Positions 60,902 to 64,000 of a stretch of 64,000 nucleotides of DNA are shown one piece after another. Where the stretch lies: NCBI RefSeq assembly GCF_905475345.1, contig NC_066606.1, forward strand, positions 124,001 to 188,000, read 5' to 3'. The notes beneath the pieces are model-generated. The model saw only the letters and a list, made by a program, of their open reading frames with translations, did not search any database and was not told where the DNA came from. How positions within the stretch are numbered: the first letter of the stretch is position 1; each line of letters starts with the position of its first letter. The translations under genes and the position numbers were made by a program. This DNA is from Vespula vulgaris. Taxonomy: Eukaryota; Arthropoda; Insecta; Hymenoptera; Vespidae.

Positions 60902-61441
60902 ATCCAAAGATGACGAACGTAGAGGAAAAGGAAGAGATACGAGTAACGGAGGCGAGTACGCTGAAAACGTAGCACTAAATTGAAGTCGTTACGACGCCTC
61001 GGCTGAAAAAACTTGCCAGCCAGGAGTAAAAAGCCGAGCTCTATGAAGAAACATCTACGAGTGTAGAAAAGGAGGGAGGAAGGAAGGAAGAAAAAAGGTC
61101 GCAACAGCAGTCTGCTAAGGGTTGGTTGCTTTGAACGTTGAACGGGGCAGCGGAGTTTACGGACGCGAAGAAATCTTTTGACCGTACGCGAGACAAGTTT
61201 AATGCAGTACCCTTCTACGAGGTACTCGCGCTCGTGATATTTTTCTCGTAGCTCAAGCATTAACTCGAGCGCAGATCCAAATCGTAGGTCATTATTTTTC
61301 TATATTTTTTCTTATACGTCTGCGCGTTTCCTCGAGGCATTTGCATACGTATATAACGGATATCCACTTCCAAGACGTCGTTTTTCTATCCCCTTGCTCG
61401 ATTTAACCTTTGACAAAAGATTTTCAATAAAAAATTCTCAC

Positions 61442-61443
<2 letters not shown>

Positions 61444-61474
<31 letters not shown>
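61444..61474. repeat. (GA)n microsatellite
   Basis: About fifteen GA units. Confidence 0.95.
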
Positions 61475-61478
<4 letters not shown>

Positions 61479-61984
61479 TTCGTGGGGTACGCGTAAACAC
61501 TCGCGTACCCTACTCGGTTTTTCGTAACGAAACCGCGAGTAGAAACAAAAAGGAGAGTAGGGTCGGCCGTTTTCGCGATACGGCATCGAGGAGGAGCAAA
61601 CAAAAGATGAGGGTTTACGGGGTCGTCTCTAAGAGGAAGCGAGTGGATAAGTGGCAACGATCGCCGGATAAGTTCTGCGTTCTTACGTCGGTACTCTTGT
61701 ACCGACTCTCTCTCTCGGTGCTTTCGAAATTTATCGTTTAATCTTTCCGCAATGTACTCGTCGTACTATGACCACGGTACGAGAGACTACTTCTTTGAAA
61801 GGTGGGAGAGCCGACGTTAGGTAAATAGGATTTTCGAGTGGCCTAATGCTCGTCGTCGGTGACTCACTCGCCGACTCTTTCCCTATACGCGTTTCAGCCT
61901 CTCTGCCTGTACATGCGCGTATGCGTTGACGGGCGCAAAGGATGAAACAGTACGGAGAGAGAGAGAAAGAGAGAAAGCGAAGCC

Positions 61985-62050
61985 GTTGCGTGCATTAATT
62001 TGCATATTAATTCTCCCTAGTAATCCGCTTTAATGACATCTGGATTAGAG
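61985..62050. promoter_or_regulatory. Octamer flanked by ATTAAT sites
   Basis: 61994-62012 reads ATTAATTTGCATATTAATT. It holds the POU octamer ATTTGCAT (61998-62005) between two ATTAAT homeodomain cores and is almost palindromic. CTTTAATGACATC follows about 15 bp later. The setting is CG-poor. Binding is inferred from the POU/homeodomain families. Confidence 0.35.
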
Positions 62051-63133
62051 AAAATGTCAACGCGGATATACCGTTGCGGTTTTCCCGAGCGGTTTGACTA
62101 TATATCCGTATATATTTCTCTCTCTTTCTCTCGAGTCCTTCTCGCGCATAAATTGTAAATATCCTCCGTTCGTGACACGACGGAACCAATGGCAGCCAAC
62201 GGAGCGTCTCTTGCCACAACGAAATATGACTTGGAAGCAGCGAAACGTACTTTGGTGCACAAGGGTAGCACGGAATTATTTTTCTCTCTTCATTTCTCTC
62301 TCCCTCTCGCACTCGCTCTCGCTCTCTCATCCGCAGATCCATCTCCATTATCGGTTCGCGTCTTCGGCAGGCCGCCCGTACCGCTCGATATTCAACAAGA
62401 CAGATTTTTCATTAAGATTTATGTACCGCTGAGTATATGGCCGAATCATTTTTCAGCTTCTCCTTATTTTTTCTTAACCCCTCCCCCCTTCCTCTTCCCT
62501 TTCCTCTCCTTCGCTTTTCCCTCCTGTTCGCTTCGCTTTGAATCTGCAAAGTACATCAGCGACAGACGCTGTTTGACACTCGACGCGTCACGAGTCGCTC
62601 GAGACGGAACGCGTCTTCGACGTTTAACGCGTCCGAGCGAAGTAGGTACTGTGAAAAAAAAAGAAAGAAAGAAAGATAAAGAAAAAGAAGAAAAGAAACA
62701 GGGACGTAGGTTTTTTCACCGTAACAACGACAAACGTCGCAAACATCGTTTCGCGCGCGATCCGAAAGGGAAATTAATTATGAAGGCGATAAAAAGAACG
62801 AAGCGTCGTCAGGTATACGATTTTTACGGTTCGTAAACTTTGCCCAACGTCCGTTCGACCTTTATATCTTGTAGAAGGTGGGCGTTTCCGCGTGTCGACC
62901 GCACGGAAACTCGCATAAATTTTTCCGTACCGTTGAGACCAAAGAAAATAAAGAAGGGAAGATATCGAGATTGTCCGCTGAATTATTTCCATTGGAACGA
63001 GCAATTCTTATCGAACGATTATTAGAGACGTTGATTTCAACAAAATTTCTTTCGTATTACACGCGTGCGTATGACTTTATCGATATTTAAAAGAATAATC
63101 GTTGGAGAAAATCGATCGTAAAACTTGAGACTT

Positions 63134-63151
63134 CGATCGATCGATCGATCG
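63134..63151. repeat. (GATC)n array
   Basis: Four and a half GATC/TCGA units, a self-complementary tetranucleotide array. Confidence 0.85.
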
Positions 63152-64000
63152 ACCGAACTAAAGAAATTTGCTTTTGTTCGAACTTTGGATTTCACCTTTG
63201 GTATACAAAAGGGCGATTTGCAGAGGTAGACGTAAAGGAAATGCGATCCGTAGTCCTTAGAACAAACTTTGCGTTTGATCGAACTTCTAAAGAAAACAAG
63301 CGAGATAAAATTCGGACTTTTCGACGTCCGTTTCTTAAAAATTTGTCTACGATTTGAACGAAATCTAATTCGATTTTCGTAAAACGTAGATATCCGGATA
63401 AATTCGATGCGACGTTAGAGACAAAGTTAAACAAAAGTTATCTCTTTCGTTAAAACGTCCATAGATTTAATTCGATTCATATCCCTCTTACTCGATCGCC
63501 CGCTCGTACTCGCAAATTTTACTATTCGCGAAAATTTTCAACGAATCCGTCTTCTATCGGTGAGTACAACAATGCAAATATCATTGGGTAGTGCGTTCCG
63601 CTCTCGAGACTCGATAGGATGGAAGAGAAAGGGCAATATCGTATTACCATCTCGGGCATCCAGACGAGAAGGCTTTTCGCAGTGGATGATTCTGAAACGA
63701 GATCGACTCCGAAAGCCTCAAGATTTATGCTCCTCACGATCTCTCGTTATTTCTTCGGCCGAGCATACCTTCTCCTTCCCTTACCGATGTCTCTTTCTCT
63801 CTATTTCTCTTTTTTCTTGTTTTTTTTTTTTCTTTTCTTTTCTTTTTTGTTCCTCTTTCCTCGACAATAGCAAATATTTATAAAAGATCCAAATAATTAA
63901 CGAGACGATTCTAAAAAATTTAGGAAAGGTGGATCTGGGTAACGTATTAAATTTGATCAATTTGCTAGATATTCTCTAACGAGAGATCCGAGGTTTCTCA

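Larger units (their letters stand above)
57570..64000. other. Probable intron downstream of the Ig exon
   Basis: I looked for an exon that would complete the Ig domain (phase-0 acceptor, then C' to G strand residues including the second cysteine) and saw none. The 215-codon frame at 62189-62836 (+) crosses CT tracts and a Lys-rich run and is not Ig-like. Several repeats and one homeodomain/octamer motif are listed separately. Confidence 0.55.

Noticed and set aside
62189..62836. 215-codon open frame (+)
   Set aside because: It crosses CT tracts and a Lys/Glu low-complexity run, has no domain and does not continue the Ig domain.
63480..63880. Good donor (CGGTGAGT at 63558) and an Ig-like phrase in a + frame from 63619
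   Set aside because: No acceptor-bounded open frame ends at the donor, and the frame lacks the cysteine and tyrosine pattern of an Ig domain.

Overview
This is animal nuclear DNA, most likely from an insect and probably a hymenopteran. Three things suggest that: only one intron-split coding exon in 64 kb, a dense scatter of GA/CT microsatellites, and a strong excess of the CG dinucleotide. In a hand count of positions 20041-20100 there are 8 CG pairs in 60 bases with 12 C and 14 G, about 2.9 times expectation. A CpG excess with mid-range GC is known from bee, wasp and ant genomes. The species call is an inference and was not tested.

The one coding feature I can defend is a 128-bp internal exon on the + strand at 57436-57563, with a good acceptor and a strong donor. 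It encodes the first part of an immunoglobulin domain, just after what looks like the end of a signal peptide. It most likely belongs to a neuronal or muscle type immunoglobulin-superfamily adhesion receptor. I saw neither the preceding signal-peptide exon nor the next Ig exon, so 1-57435 is read as a very long first intron and/or upstream intergenic DNA, and 57564-64000 as the following intron. No RNA gene, transposon coding sequence, CRISPR array or operon was found.

Region by region: 1-7 kb is non-coding, with an ACGA array, a TCG array, a 25-bp palindrome and a 43-bp CT array. 7-23 kb has microsatellites between compositionally distinct blocks that look like constrained non-coding DNA (near 7.1, 9.1, 15.4, 17.0, 19.0 and 22.5 kb). 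23-40 kb is mostly plain CpG-rich DNA with a few motif-dense blocks (25.9, 28.0, 34.4, 35.8 and 38.25 kb) and a run of three perfect stem-loops at 38.85-38.94 kb. 40-54 kb has a diverged short duplication, many chance open frames, a C-rich G-quadruplex-type array at 50.76 kb and an enhancer-like motif cluster at 53.9 kb. 54-64 kb holds the Ig exon, flanking motif-rich blocks and long CT/GA arrays.

The likely biology is a developmental gene with one tiny exon inside a large intron that carries regulatory elements. I did not find a new multi-gene system. The best leads are the triple stem-loop, several enhancer-like clusters and the Z-DNA or G-quadruplex-prone tracts. All regulatory calls come from motif reading by eye and have low to moderate confidence.
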